A stretch of DNA of 64,000 nucleotides from Amphibalanus amphitrite (lineage: Eukaryota > Arthropoda > Thecostraca > Balanomorpha > Balanidae): positions 62,001-126,000 of the forward strand of contig NW_024881616.1 in assembly GCF_019059575.1 (NCBI RefSeq), written 5' to 3'. This document shows, one piece after another, positions 28,546 to 39,180 of this stretch; position 1 is the first letter of the stretch, and the number at the start of each line of letters is the position of its first letter. The notes beneath the pieces are model-generated. The model saw nothing but the letters and a program-made list of their open reading frames with translations, was not told where the DNA came from and did not search any database. The position numbers and the translations under genes are program-made.

Positions 28546-28913
28546 ATTCAACGGAGAAGCCGAGTAATTAGTTACCAAGTAAATTTCCACAAAAAAAAGA
28601 ACAGGCGCTCAGCCGTGTGCACTGTGCACGTTTCAGTCCAGGGGGGAGGGGGCGGGCATACGCTTCTTCCTCCCGGCGAAAGACCTTCCAAACCAGCCAC
28701 TGGCGTTTCTGAGTACTCACCAACATTGCTGCTTCGCCTCTGAACGCAGTGAATCGATCAGAACGACAAATCACCCCGTAGCTCGCGTCTGGACCCTGCC
28801 CGATCGTCAGTGATCGTTGCACAAGTGAGCGCTTCTGCCACACACCCCTCCGGCCGCGATCACCGCCAGACTGCCGGCCGGCCGAATCTCCCGACGCAGC
28901 GATAACCAGAGAC

Positions 28914-29045
28914 GCTCGCGGCGCGTCCGTCACAGGCGAAGTGCCGCCCGCCCCCCTCCTCTCGCGGCGCGTCCGTCACAAGCGAAGTGCCGCCCGTCCC
29001 CCTCCTCTCCCGGCGAGGTGCCGCCCGTCCCCCTCCTCTCCCGAC
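28914..29045 (+). repeat. 48-bp minisatellite, about 2.7 units
   Basis: Units of CGCGGCGCGTCCGTCACA, GCGAAGTGCCGCCCG and CCCCTCCTCTC recur at about 28914, 28962 and, shortened, 29010. GC-rich and non-coding. Confidence 0.8.
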
Positions 29046-30520
29046 GCTCGCCGTGGGCGGCAGTGTCCGGTGTCGCGTCCGCTGACGTAGGTCCGGTCAC
29101 AGTGGGCCGCGGAGCGCTCAGCGTTCAGTAGACCACGGCGTATACTCATAATAGAGCCTTGGGCTCACGGTCACAGACTACGGCCATCGGCTAAGCAGCG
29201 CCCGGGTCGGAGCGACCCGTCTCGACCGGTAGCAGAGTTGACTGAGTGGAGCAGAATTTTGGGGACTTTGTCAATGTCCAGGGGACTAGGAGCAGCATCG
29301 CAATGACTCCCACAACATCTGGGATATGATTCGAATGGATTCAACCAAGTGAAAGTCTGGTCAGCCAGGCACTGTCGGAGCCCTATTCAAATGTGAATTG
29401 TCGGTGCATTCCAAGTCCCCTGCGCATCTGCACAATGTATGCCAATATATGCGCATTACGCATTTAGAATGCGCAACGCGCAGGCGAATTACCAATGCAA
29501 GTGCGCGAAAAGAATCATGGCTCGTGTTTCACAACCTACAGTTGCGAGACGCGACAGCTTTCAAACGCGTCTCTGCTTCTCCATGCACCCGGCAATGTGA
29601 GAAAAATATCCGTTCTCTGGTCGCGGGCGCAAGACCTACAAAATCCTAGCTATAAAACCGGGCATATTCATACCTTGGGCGGCAGCACCATTCTGCCGGG
29701 AACCCGCTCCTTCCTGAGACTCATCTCTTCAGAACCATTCTTCACTAACTTCGCGTCACTCTCTCACGAATCCTTATAGCGGAAACGCGCCAACGGAACT
29801 CGTCCCACAATTTACACACACGACCAGCCCTGCCGCACGGCTCGGCCACCCGTCCTCACTGAAATAGCGCCCGTGGAAGACTCCCGGTCCGCCCCGCTCC
29901 CCGGCGGCCAATAGCGGACGGAATGCCCTGCTGACCTGGCGGGGCGTCAGCCACAACAAAGACCGTCTCAGCTGTCCGCCGAGACCGGTGTTGGGTAGCC
30001 GAAAAACTGAGAACAGCTATCGGATAGACAAGGGACAAAGGCACATCAGACGTGACGGTTCTGATGTCGAGCCGAGCATAGCTGTCGTTATGTTATGAGA
30101 TACAGACCTCAGTCACTGTAGTATCTGACTCACTAGTCTCATTATTCAGGACGGTGCACTGCAATCCACTCAGGGGCGAGTTCAGGGGAGGGACTTTGGG
30201 GGTTAAAGCCCCCGGCCGAAAAAAATGCCGCCCTAAGGAGCGATGAATCGGGGCGCCGCAACACTAACAAATCACTGTACCCATGAACTACATCAGAGGA
30301 AGAGAAAGAGACAGAGGGTATTGTCTTCAATTTTTACTATGGGCAACCGAATCGTACACTTTTCCGTCCCTATTAGATAGAAAGCATGCCGCCGTTGGCA
30401 CCTGGCCGAAGAGAATCCTGGACTCCCCCCCCCCCTGATTGCACAGCACAAATCACGATCGGGAGACCAATGTCAGCTGCCCTCTGAAATCTCATTGAAC
30501 AAGTACTAGTACGGACGGAA

Positions 30521-30580
30521 GTCACCAGAGGGAGGTCACCAGAGGGAGGCCACCAGAGGGAGGCCACCAGAGGGAGGGAG
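30521..30580 (+). repeat. 14-bp tandem array CACCAGAGGGAGG
   Basis: Four direct units of GTCACCAGAGGGAG or GCCACCAGAGGGAG, followed by a decayed AACCAGAGGCAGAGG. The word resembles the CTCF core (CCACCAGAGGG), but resemblance in a microsatellite is weak evidence of function. Confidence 0.85.
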
Positions 30581-31263
30581 AACCAGAGGCAGAGGGCAGA
30601 GTGTGCCGTGGTACACAAACAATTATAATGTCAGCGATACGCGTGTAAAGTCACTGGCCTTTGTGCCATCTGCGCCAGCCCTCTGGACCAGACCCAGTGA
30701 CCCAGTGGGCCCCACCCTCCGCAGCTGCTGCACACAGCACGGGCACCGCCGCGTCCGCGTAGTCCCATGCAGCGAGCAAAAAACGTCCCGCTGATCTTTG
30801 GCACAGTAAAACGCATTTGTTTGATGAATTTTTCTAGATTGTTGGTTAGATGAACACGACTTTAGTGCACACCGAGCAGCGCTGGTTGCGCTGCATCCAG
30901 CAGACCACATGAACACAAGCCCGTGAAAGGCTCAATTTTTTTCGCATCAGCCACACATTTAAGGGGCGAAAAGGTTCGAGTGCTGCAGTTGGTTCCTATA
31001 GAACGCTTCAACTAATGGAGAAAAGAAACATATTTAGACCAATGCCGCAGAAGGCACCGAAACCAGAATCTCTTAGGATGCTACTTGGTCACATGGAGGA
31101 TTTGCATGTTTCAGTACCTACCTAATCAAAACAGGGCAAATGTGGACACTCTTATCGACTCTAGGCAAACACAAAGCCACACTTACCTTGCAAATCCATT
31201 CTCCAATCTCCCTAACATACCCACTGCCCCCCCCCCCCCCGGTCTCTCCCAATTCACACTCAC

Positions 31264-32376
31264 CCCATCTGCGGTCTGCTGACGCCGCTTCACCGTAACG
31301 TGCTGTTTGCGAATGTGCTCGGCCAGCTGGTGCTTGGTGCGGCACAGAAAGACGCACTTGCGGCAGGAGAAGCGGTGCGTCGCCTCGTGCACCGTCATGT
31401 GCTCCTGTAGGGCCTCCTCACTAGGGAATTTCTCGTCGCAGACGCAGCAGGAGGGGCGCAGCTCGAGCTGCAGCTCGGGGACGCCGCTGGTCCCCGGCTC
31501 TGCGGCGGCGGCCGCCGGAGCGGGCTGTTCCTGAGAGTTCGGTGCTGGCAGTGGAGGGTCTGCCACGGACTGGCTCTCAGACTTTGGCACCAGAAGTGGA
31601 GGGTCTGCTGCAGACTGACTCTCAGACTTCAGTACTGGAAGTGGAGGGTCTGCTGCGGACTGGCTCTCAGACTTCAGTACTGGGAGTGGAGGGTCTGCCA
31701 CAGACTGGCTTTCAGACTGCAGTACTAGTACTGGAGTGTCTCCTGCAGACTCATCATCAGACTGAGGGGCCAGAGGGTTTGGTGCGGGGAGATCCCCCAG
31801 CACAGACTGGTCCTGAGACTGCTGCCCCAGGGACAGTGGGTCTGTTTCGGGCTGGTCCTCATATTCCTGCGCCAGCACAGACTGGTCCTCAGAATCTAGT
31901 CCCAGGGACAGCGGGTCTGCCGCAGGCTGGTCCTCATACTCCTGCTCTGACGCAGACAGATTCCCAGACTCCAGGCCCGGTGGTGTGGAGTCTGGATCCA
32001 GTGCTGGCGGCTGCAGATCGGCCATAGTCTCACGCAGTGCCGGCGACTCCTCTGGCACAGGGTTCTCCAACAACCCTCCTGCTGCCGGAGGTGGTGATGA
32101 CATGCTTCCTGAAATGGAGAATTTGTGAGAAATTTGCCCAAGGTAATTGGTGCACCATGCACCTAATAGATACGGCAATGAAACTGATGAGAGCAATTGT
32201 CTTGTGGAGTTGTTCTGCTCCAGATAGCTGTTCTAATGTAGTAGGCACTTCAATGGTTGATGAAAAAAAATATAAATCCCAATGCCAATTCAATTTTCAC
32301 TAGAATAATTATGTTACAGAGAGCGAACTTACTAGAATTGAGAAGCAACTTCTTGGTGCACCCTTGAAGAATCCAT
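31264..32376 (-). CDS. C2H2 zinc-finger protein, 5' exons
   Basis: Main exon 32108-31264, acceptor TTTCAG and donor GTGAGT. The first ATG (32103-32101) opens MSSPPPAAGG and gives 280 codons to a phase-0 donor. Acidic, Pro/Ser/Gln-rich text carries EYEDQPAADPLSLG repeats and four 15-residue units of the form DPPLPVLKSESQSAA. It ends in two C2H2 fingers, CCVCDEKF...HMTVH and CRKCVFLC...HIRKQH. A 44-bp exon at 32376-32333, with TTTCAG acceptor and GTAAGT donor, precedes it. From its ATG it reads MDSSRVHQEVASQF and stops at the junction; in another frame it stays open into the main exon. No downstream exon lies nearby. The next same-strand zinc-finger exon, also phase 0, is at 8820, so one gene with a 22 kb intron is plausible. 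Confidence 0.75.
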
Positions 32377-34446
32377 CTGAAACAAAATAATGAAAATTAA
32401 TAACATAATTTAATGACATAAGATATCATTTGATGATGAAAATGTTACACACACCAAAATAGGACACACAAAAAAAGAGCAGGCAGCAAAAAACATTCAA
32501 TTTATTTTAATTAGCACACAAAAAGCAACTAGCCTAAAATCAACCAAAATTTCAAAAAGTCAAGCAACAACTGTGGCAGAATCATTATAAAGGAGTGGTA
32601 GGTAAGAACATAACAACTGATACAGGCTCCTCTTTATTTCATTGATGTGAATCAACCTAAGTTACCATTGAAGCTCCTTTGTGCTCTTCAACAATACAAA
32701 TATGCATGTTCATGCAAAGAACAATCAAAGGCTACGTTCTAAAAGGCTAGGTTTTTAACATATATATTCTCTGGTAGGTAGCAACAGTGGACCCAATTAG
32801 CAATTTGCACTGTTCAGTACGCACTTGCACTAAGACTCTTGACTCCTGATAATCATTGGAAATCTTTTGGACACCTGAAATGGTGGATTTTCCCCACTTA
32901 CTTTAAACTTATTACAGTGACAGGGAAATGGCTTACTATACGATTAAAAGTCGATCCCCGAACATAACTTTGACTTAGTGCCAGTGGTTTACATAGCCTT
33001 GGCCGTTTAAATCAAAATCAAAATAAATATTGATATAGCCTTGGCCTTTTAACTTACCAACCAAGGCCCACGAAATGTGTGTCTGCTATCATTATACGAA
33101 ATAGAGACAAAAGGAAAACGGAAAAATGTAAAATCGGTAGGTTGAGGTGTTCAACTCCAAATCCGACTCGGAATTTCGGAATTGCTCGGAATAACTCCTC
33201 AACGCCCAAAACAGAGAAACACGACACGCGCATTGAGCGAAAACGATCAAGGAATGCATATTTCAATTCTTAGTAAAAAAGTACTTTTTGAAGATGGGCT
33301 TATGACGTCATGCAAGAAACTTAAAAAATTTACTTTTTTAGTTCACACAGCGGCCAGCGCTAACACATACCTTTTCGCAATTCGCATGGTACTAGTTTGG
33401 TTGACAAAATAGTTTGTTGTCTAAATTTCAGTTCACAATACTCAGGACGCATGTCTCAAGGAAAGATATCTACCAAGAAATAAAGTGACGCTTTATTTTT
33501 ATGTCTACCTAGTACCTAAACCACAGACACAGTTCACAACATGTATGGAGAAGAGAGATAAAATTATGCATGAGAGAACTTGAGACCTACCATAATTTCA
33601 ACCAAAGGCCCTGATCCAAGTAATCTTGGTCCTGATCGACCTGATCAAGAACAGCTTATCAGCCCTCTGTTGCCATCTATTGTATTTTCCTGTGAAGAAA
33701 TGACAAAGCTAGCGACGGTCACATCAATGGTTTCCTTGGGTCGGGACGGGTGCAACCACAGGGTGCAACATTGCAGCAAAGATCACAGTGCGGGTATAAC
33801 ATGTAGTTAGATCATGCCATTGGATGTGGGCATATAGATGTCAATGATTGGAGGCTGGAGCTATTCATTTTAATGATTCGGAGCGACATACATATATGAA
33901 ACGTTTTCGGCAACCGTTCAAATGCCGCTAAATGCATGTCCCTGAGCAAGTTCGTACTATTTTTGCATGATCCGGGCTACATGTGCGCGGCATACAAGGA
34001 TCGGTCGATGTATTCTGCGTTGCTATAGTTAGCATGTTATGGCGTTATGCATTTGTGCTTTGTCCTGCATAATTATCGGTATTACCATCGGTTGGGTTAA
34101 TTTGTTTCTTTATCAGCAGCGGCGTGTTATATTTCAAGCAGCATGTGAAACAAGGCAGCACAACACACGACGTATATTTATGTTTAAAATCGTATAATTC
34201 CATGCGACAACTCGTATCATATTAGGAATGCGTGCCTATCAATCAACCAACCATTTCATCGTCGTCATTTACAGTGCAACTGAGTCAGGATTTAATTAGA
34301 ATCACGGTGAGCGTATCGCATTCATGACGATGGACAACTAACTAAGAATTATCGCCTGGCACTTATCCCGCTTTACGCTATAATAGCGGCCACTCGTCAC
34401 CCCAGTCAGCTCGGGTCCGGCTGCTCACCCTACCGGCTACAGTGGT
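32377..34446. other. AT-rich region upstream of the zinc-finger exons
   Basis: Mostly AT-rich non-coding DNA. A GTAAGT donor-like site lies at 33057-33052 on the minus strand, preceded by TTCGTGGGCCTTGGTTG, so a 5' non-coding exon of the zinc-finger gene could end at 33058. A palindromic CRE, TGACGTCA, is at 33303-33310. From 33400 to 34446 nothing was recognised. Confidence 0.35.
33058..33310 (-). promoter_or_regulatory. candidate 5' exon and CRE of the zinc-finger gene
   Basis: The minus strand has TGACGTCA at 33310-33303 and a GTAAGT donor at 33057. The sequence between could be a leader exon for the exons at 32376 and 32108. There is no TATA box at a sensible place. Position is the only support. 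Confidence 0.25.
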
Positions 34447-35334
34447 CTACCGGCGGCAGTCGGTCGGCCAGTGTTGGAAGTCCAGCGGGTCAGCGGCCGG
34501 ATACAGTCGACCCCCGCTCTGCGCCACCCTGATCAGCTCCCTCTGCTGCTCCACGGGCAGGTGGAGACATATGAGCCGCCGCAGCTCCGCCGGCGTGCTA
34601 GCTACGCCGCTACGCCGCAGCACGGTCAGCACGTCCCCCATTGTTGGAGCGCGGCGCGGTCCGGCCCGTTGTCGGAGCCAGGAGAGGAGCAGCGTCTCGA
34701 ACTGTGCCACTGCTCGCTCCGCCTGTCTGAGAGCCTCAGTGGTCACACGCAGACCCACGGCGTTACGACGAAACCAGCGCCGCGTTCCAGGCGACCTGGG
34801 AGCGCCGGGTCGTGCTCCTTTGGTGTGGGAAGCTGGCTGTCGACGACGCTTTGCAGCCACCGCCGCGGCCGCTGAACGGCGCTGATCGCGGGCGAAGTTG
34901 GGAAACATCCGAGCGAAGACCTCTTGTCTGGTCGGACGGCGACCCCTCGCAGGTGAGTTGAGGATTTGAGTCATTGATCGCGTCACAGGCCGGCTCGGGG
35001 TCGAGTCGGCCCCCTCGTGACACGAGTCCAACTCGTCTGAGTCATCGATGAGTCCGCTGGTGTGTCGCGGTGGTCGGCGGATCTCGCTGTCAAAAGTCAC
35101 CGTCAGCCGCCGAGGGCGTGTGAATCTCGGAGAGGGTACAGCCGGCAGTCGGGTATACCTCGATCCGGTGAGCTGTGCTGGTCTGCCAGGATTAGATCGG
35201 ATGGATCTTACCGATCCTGACCTGGTTGATCTGCCAGACTTTGATCCAGTTGATCTCGTGGGTCCTCTTCTTTTCGATGGCCGGCTTCCGGGAGATCGCG
35301 CGGAAGTTGAGGCGGAACGTGTTACGGGAGACAT
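34447..35334 (-). CDS. CENPT: CENP-T-like histone-fold kinetochore protein
   Basis: Uninterrupted 295-residue frame from ATG at 35334 to TAG at 34447. The N-terminal 180 residues are basic, Ser/Arg/Thr-Pro-rich and disordered (SPVTRSAS, SKRRGPTRSTGS, RPVTRSMTQ), as expected for a phosphorylated kinetochore linker. Residues about 185-275 match the CENP-T C-terminal histone fold: RRWFRRNAVGLRVTTEALRQ for helix 1, GPRRAPTMGDVLTVLRR in place of GRKTV.EDVELLMRR, then GVASTPAELRRLICLHLP and VEQQRELIRVAQSGGRLYP in place of the vertebrate RHLP.EYR.LLIP.A.SGN. CENP-T pairs with CENP-W on centromeric DNA and recruits the Ndc80 complex by its N-terminus. The protein is about half the vertebrate length, so an upstream exon may be missing: the ATG is 6 nt after a GCAG that could be an acceptor. 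Assignment is by eye. Confidence 0.68.
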   Translation of the reverse strand: MSPVTRSASTSARSPGSRPSKRRGPTRSTGSKSGRSTRSGSVRSIRSNPGRPAQLTGSRYTRLPAVPSPRFTRPRRLTVTFDSEIRRPPRHTSGLIDDSDELDSCHEGADSTPSRPVTRSMTQILNSPARGRRPTRQEVFARMFPNFARDQRRSAAAAVAAKRRRQPASHTKGARPGAPRSPGTRRWFRRNAVGLRVTTEALRQAERAVAQFETLLLSWLRQRAGPRRAPTMGDVLTVLRRSGVASTPAELRRLICLHLPVEQQRELIRVAQSGGRLYPAADPLDFQHWPTDCRR

Positions 35335-36830
35335 ATGTACTGCCTCACGATCAGTGTGCTGTGGATTTCAAAATACGAATTATGTCGATAAAAGTTTCTA
35401 GCATTCCTTATCAGCTTGTGGTTGGAATTTGCTTGTGAATCCTGCTATATTTGAGGAAGACTTGTCACCATCGACTAATAGCGATTGTATGCTGGTCAAC
35501 TGTCTCATATGAAAGGGATATGACTGCGAATCGTAATGAAGTCTTGAATGGAAACAGCTTTCGTACGGTTCAAAAATTTGAAGATATACTGCTGTATTTG
35601 TGTGAAAAATACCGCTATATTAGGGTTGGCAATTGGGAAAAAGAGTTTTGTAATGCTGCTCAAAAGAAATTAGATCGTTTATTTCTGTCGTCTCACTAAG
35701 CTAAGCACCAACTAAGCACATGGCTTAGCATCAACCTCAGCATAGGCAACGCGGCGTGCTTTTTGTTTCCGTTGCTATGACAACATCGAGACAAATTTGT
35801 AAGTAGTCCATCTCCTGCTGCTGCTGACGGGACTGTAATCGCCACGCCCCGCGTGGATTGTCCATGAAGGTAATACAATACAATACAATACAATTCTTTT
35901 CAGAAAGGAATAAAAGAATGTCAAGCTTCTTCATAGAGTACAAGAAAACATGTAGAAGAAAACACAATGTTGAAATTGAATTGAATACCAATGATATAGA
36001 TAGATAGTTAGTGCTTAGACATGACCTGACCGGCTTTGACCTGGCCTTGACCTGAGGCCAACACTCATGGTAGCCCTTTACAAATAAAATGTATAACATT
36101 AAACATGGCATTAATACGGGCTAAACACGACCAAAGCAATGGTGTCAATATAGGCACCTGGCACAAGATGTGTAAGATGACCTTATCGTTGCCCCATGCC
36201 TAATAATAAACCAAGAAAAGCTTCCACTGTTAAATATTTCAGTACGGTAAATATATCGTTGCCTTTCTGTGCGAATATTTAACTGCCTTGATTGACAGGA
36301 CCGTTTATTTCTTGTTATACGAAATGAAGCGAGCATTCCGCCAGCTTGCCTATTTCTTTTTCCTTTTGTCTCGGTCCTTCCCTATTCCATATAAGGTCAA
36401 AATACACCGTTCACTGCGATGAAAGCAATTAGACGAAATAAAGTATAAAGCACTCAGGCGTTTCCTATTCCATTTATAGGACAACATTTAGGCGCCGTTC
36501 ACCGAGTGACGAAGGTAATTCAACGAAATTGATAATAAAATCTGAAATTAGATGGTAATTAACTACCCACCCATAAGTTATAACCAAATGATAAAGGGAC
36601 AGAGTATTACAGGAAACAATAGGAATCACATCCTGTGCAGATTTCGCTTTCCTTTATACTCATTACTCACTCTGCATATGATTGTGTGTCTTCTTGATAA
36701 CGGGTTTAGCAGTACATCGTACGGGCCAATGCACGTACCGTCTGGAACGCCAGCGTGGTACGATGACACTAACCAGACCCGACCGGCTACAGTGCAGGCC
36801 ATCACTCGGCGGCTCTCAGTTGACCTCTGG
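35335..36830. other. intergenic region with (ACAAT)n tail
   Basis: ACAAT is repeated four times at about 35876-35895, next to GATTGTCCATGAAGGTAAT, which resembles a non-LTR retrotransposon 3' tail, but no coding remnant is visible. A loose direct repeat starting CCTATTCCAT occurs at 36384 and 36466 upstream of the lectin promoter. Confidence 0.4.
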
Positions 36831-36836
36831 TATAAA
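36831..36836 (+). promoter_or_regulatory. TATA box of the fibrinogen-domain gene
   Basis: TATAAA lies about 205 bp before the ATG at 37036. A start near 36862 (CTGCACTGGGG or the nearby TCTGCACTGG) would suit. The gene appears intronless, so the leader would be continuous from there. Confidence 0.6.
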
Positions 36837-37035
36837 CAGAGGGACCCACTGCACTGGGGTGACAGAGTTCGTGGTGTCTGCACTGGCAGTTGGATAGAGA
36901 CTGTGCTGAAGTGAGGAGCTCCAGCACTGTGACGGAGACAGAAGGGAGATCCTTCTTTAGCCCCCGACAGAAGACTGCGTCTGTGTGGTGGTGGTAGTGG
37001 TAGTGGCTGCCGCTCGTATCATTTTACTGAGGCCG

Positions 37036-37947
37036 ATGTCGGTGTCTGTTCGACATCCTCTCCTGCTCCTGCTGCTGCTGACGGCTGGAGTCGGAGTGGA
37101 CCTCTCCTCCCCACCCCTCCAGCCGCTGTCAGAGCTGGAGGTCACCCCCAGCTGCAGCCTGGAGCGGCTGTGTTACACCACCACTGACCTCAAGTCCCGA
37201 CTGGCGGAGGTGACCGATCGTTTGGACCGACTGCAGCGCAGAATGGACTCCCGGTTAGGAGAGACAGAGCCTATCCCGCCGGACACCGCCACGGTCAGAG
37301 ACTGCAGTGACCTTCCGGCCGGCTCTGCCAGTGGCGTGCACCTGCTCCGACCTGACCTGGGCCGACCTGTACCCGCCTACTGTGACCTGACCTCGTCCGG
37401 CGGAGGGTGGACGCTGCTCCTACGCCGAGCCGACATCCGACCGCGGCGCGACTTTTACCTCGGCTGGCACGAGTACAAGTGGGGTTTCGGGGAGCTGGAC
37501 GCCGAGTTCTGGTGGGGACTGGAGAACCTGTGGCGGCTCACGTCACTGCTCGACCGGCGCTACGAGCTCAGGGTCGACCTGGAGGACTTTGACGGCGGGA
37601 GGCGACACGCGCTGTACCAGGGGTTCCGCATCTCCTCCGAGGAGGACGGGTATCGACTATCGGCGGAGAACTATACCGGAGATGCCGGCGACAGTCTCAG
37701 TTATCACGTTGGACAGCGGTTCTCCACAAAGGATAGGGACCACGACAGCCACGGGGTCAAAGAGTGCGCCAACATATTCAAGGGCGGCTGGTGGTATAAG
37801 TCGTGTTTTAAATCAAATTTGAACGGGCAGTATCTGTCCGGAGAGACACCCCCGAAGTCGTACGGTGTGGTGTGGGATGAGTGGCTCGGGATCAATTATT
37901 CTCTGCAGATGGTCGAAATGAAGATAAGACCGACCAAAAAGTTATGA
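37036..37947 (+). CDS. secreted fibrinogen-related (techylectin-like) lectin
   Basis: Single-exon 303-residue protein. I chose the ATG at 37036 because it gives a signal peptide with SVRHPLLLLLLLTAGVGV; the frame is open upstream, but only via a Val-rich GTG repeat. After a short linker, a coiled-coil-prone DLKSRLAEVTDRLDRLQRR segment precedes the fibrinogen-like domain (about 88-298). Visible hallmarks are RDCSDLP...GVHLL, CDLTSSGGGWTLLLRR, the EFWWGLENLWRLTS region, YELRVDLEDFDG, FSTKDRDHDSHG as the calcium site, ECANIFKGGWWYKSC and NLNGQYL, then VEMKIRP. The cysteine pairs expected for the domain are present. In arthropods and other invertebrates such proteins bind acetylated sugars on microbes and act in haemolymph immunity or clotting; which sugar cannot be told here. 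Confidence 0.92.
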   Translation: MSVSVRHPLLLLLLLTAGVGVDLSSPPLQPLSELEVTPSCSLERLCYTTTDLKSRLAEVTDRLDRLQRRMDSRLGETEPIPPDTATVRDCSDLPAGSASGVHLLRPDLGRPVPAYCDLTSSGGGWTLLLRRADIRPRRDFYLGWHEYKWGFGELDAEFWWGLENLWRLTSLLDRRYELRVDLEDFDGGRRHALYQGFRISSEEDGYRLSAENYTGDAGDSLSYHVGQRFSTKDRDHDSHGVKECANIFKGGWWYKSCFKSNLNGQYLSGETPPKSYGVVWDEWLGINYSLQMVEMKIRPTKKL

Positions 37948-38169
37948 ACTGTTGAAAAATATATCCTTATCAACCTAAATGTGATATCAAGTGCCTATTG
38001 TCCCATGCCTCAGATAACTCCGATTTACAAAAAAAGATCTGTGAACTATAGTTTTAGTCAAACATGCTCATGTAATTTGGTGCCGAGCTTTTAGTGGCCA
38101 AATGTTAAATGTTACCGTGATCAAGGGTCGGTGATTTACAGAGGCGTCACCGACATAAAATTAGATGAT
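37948..38169. other. 3' flank of the lectin gene
   Basis: No canonical AATAAA was seen in this short stretch before the next repeat. Nothing else recognised. Confidence 0.4.
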
Positions 38170-38173
38170 ATAT

Positions 38174-39176
38174 CCCGCGCACCGACGGGGGTCTGCGCCA
38201 ACTTCGCACCGACGGGGGGGGGGGCGGATGACCGCCCCCCCCCTGAGATCTCGAGAACGAAGCAAGATAGCGACAAGCGGTAAACGGCATCGGATACGCA
38301 CGGCCAAGATCTACAATTTTTACTAAGGTCATTTTCAGGTCAGATCAAAGATGACGTCACAGGGGTCGAAAAAGTCAAAATGGCGGCGCTAGATATGGAG
38401 AGAGTTTTTCTCGAATAACTTTCGAATTAGTCAAGATAGGAACAAACTAAGGGCATCATCGTGATCCTCTCGTCAATCCGCATCGAATGATATATATGTT
38501 GACCTCGAAAGGTCAAGGTCAAAGTTTGACCTCAGGTCACGTGACCTCGAGGTCATCATGTATATCATTCGATGCGTCTTGACGAGCTGAACACAATGAG
38601 ACCATCCACGCGTCTGTATCTTGTTCCTGTACGGAGTTATTGGCCAAAAACCTTTGGTGACCTTTGATGACGTCACATGACCTCACAGCTGCCCAACAGC
38701 AAAACAGACCTCAAGGTAGTGAAGGTTGATCGTATATGAAGTCATGTATGGTATATGGGGCCATTCCGACCCGTTTTAGTGGTAAAAACAGGGAGTTGAT
38801 TTTTCCCCCATTGACTTATAATGGGGAGGTCGCGAAATTGACCTGACCTTAGGTCACCGATATCAAAATTCCGAGATATACAAATTGTAGCTACTAATGA
38901 CCTAATAATATCCTGCGAATTTCAAAGGCCTCCGACATCTACTGTAGCTCTGGCACGGTGACAAAGTTGCAAAAAAGTGACTTGAGGTTGGGTCATTCAA
39001 AGTGACCTGGTGACCTGACCTTGAAAGGTAGGAGGTTCAAACTTGCACACCATGTGTAAAATTGATGAGGTTATAGTCATACCAAATTTCGCGGCGCTAC
39101 GCGCCGCGATTTTCCCGCTATTCGCGAAAAACCTCAGGGGGGCGGATATCCGCCCCCCCCCCCGTCGGTGCGCGGG
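38174..39176. mobile_element. TIR element with nuclear-receptor half-sites, ATAT target
   Basis: The 1003-bp element is bounded by CCCGCGCACCGACGGGGG and its inverse, with 4-bp ATAT on both sides (38170-38173 and 39177-39180). The CCC...GGG ends and a palindromic 4-bp target resemble piggyBac-type MITEs, whose target is TTAA. The interior has about 17 AGGTCA or TGACCT words between 38326 and 39021. It shares long stretches, such as ATTGACTTATAATGG.GAGGTCGC and GAGCTGAACACA, with the copy at 63003-64000. Non-coding. Confidence 0.85.
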
Positions 39177-39180
39177 ATAT

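Larger units (their letters stand above)
25579..31263. other. non-coding region, possible zinc-finger intron
   Basis: No ORF here has convincing domains. GC-rich, CpG-rich patches lie at about 27220-27330 and 28280-29200 and could be promoter or regulatory DNA. A GTCGTATTAAATTTT word recurs at about 26389 and 26556. A tRNA-half-like stretch is at 28507-28545, and two short tandem arrays are listed separately. Poly-C runs occur at 30427 and 31228. Confidence 0.4.

Noticed and set aside
35696-36111. LINE coding remnant next to the (ACAAT)n tail
   Set aside because: The frames show no reverse transcriptase or endonuclease motif; only a tail-like microsatellite is visible.
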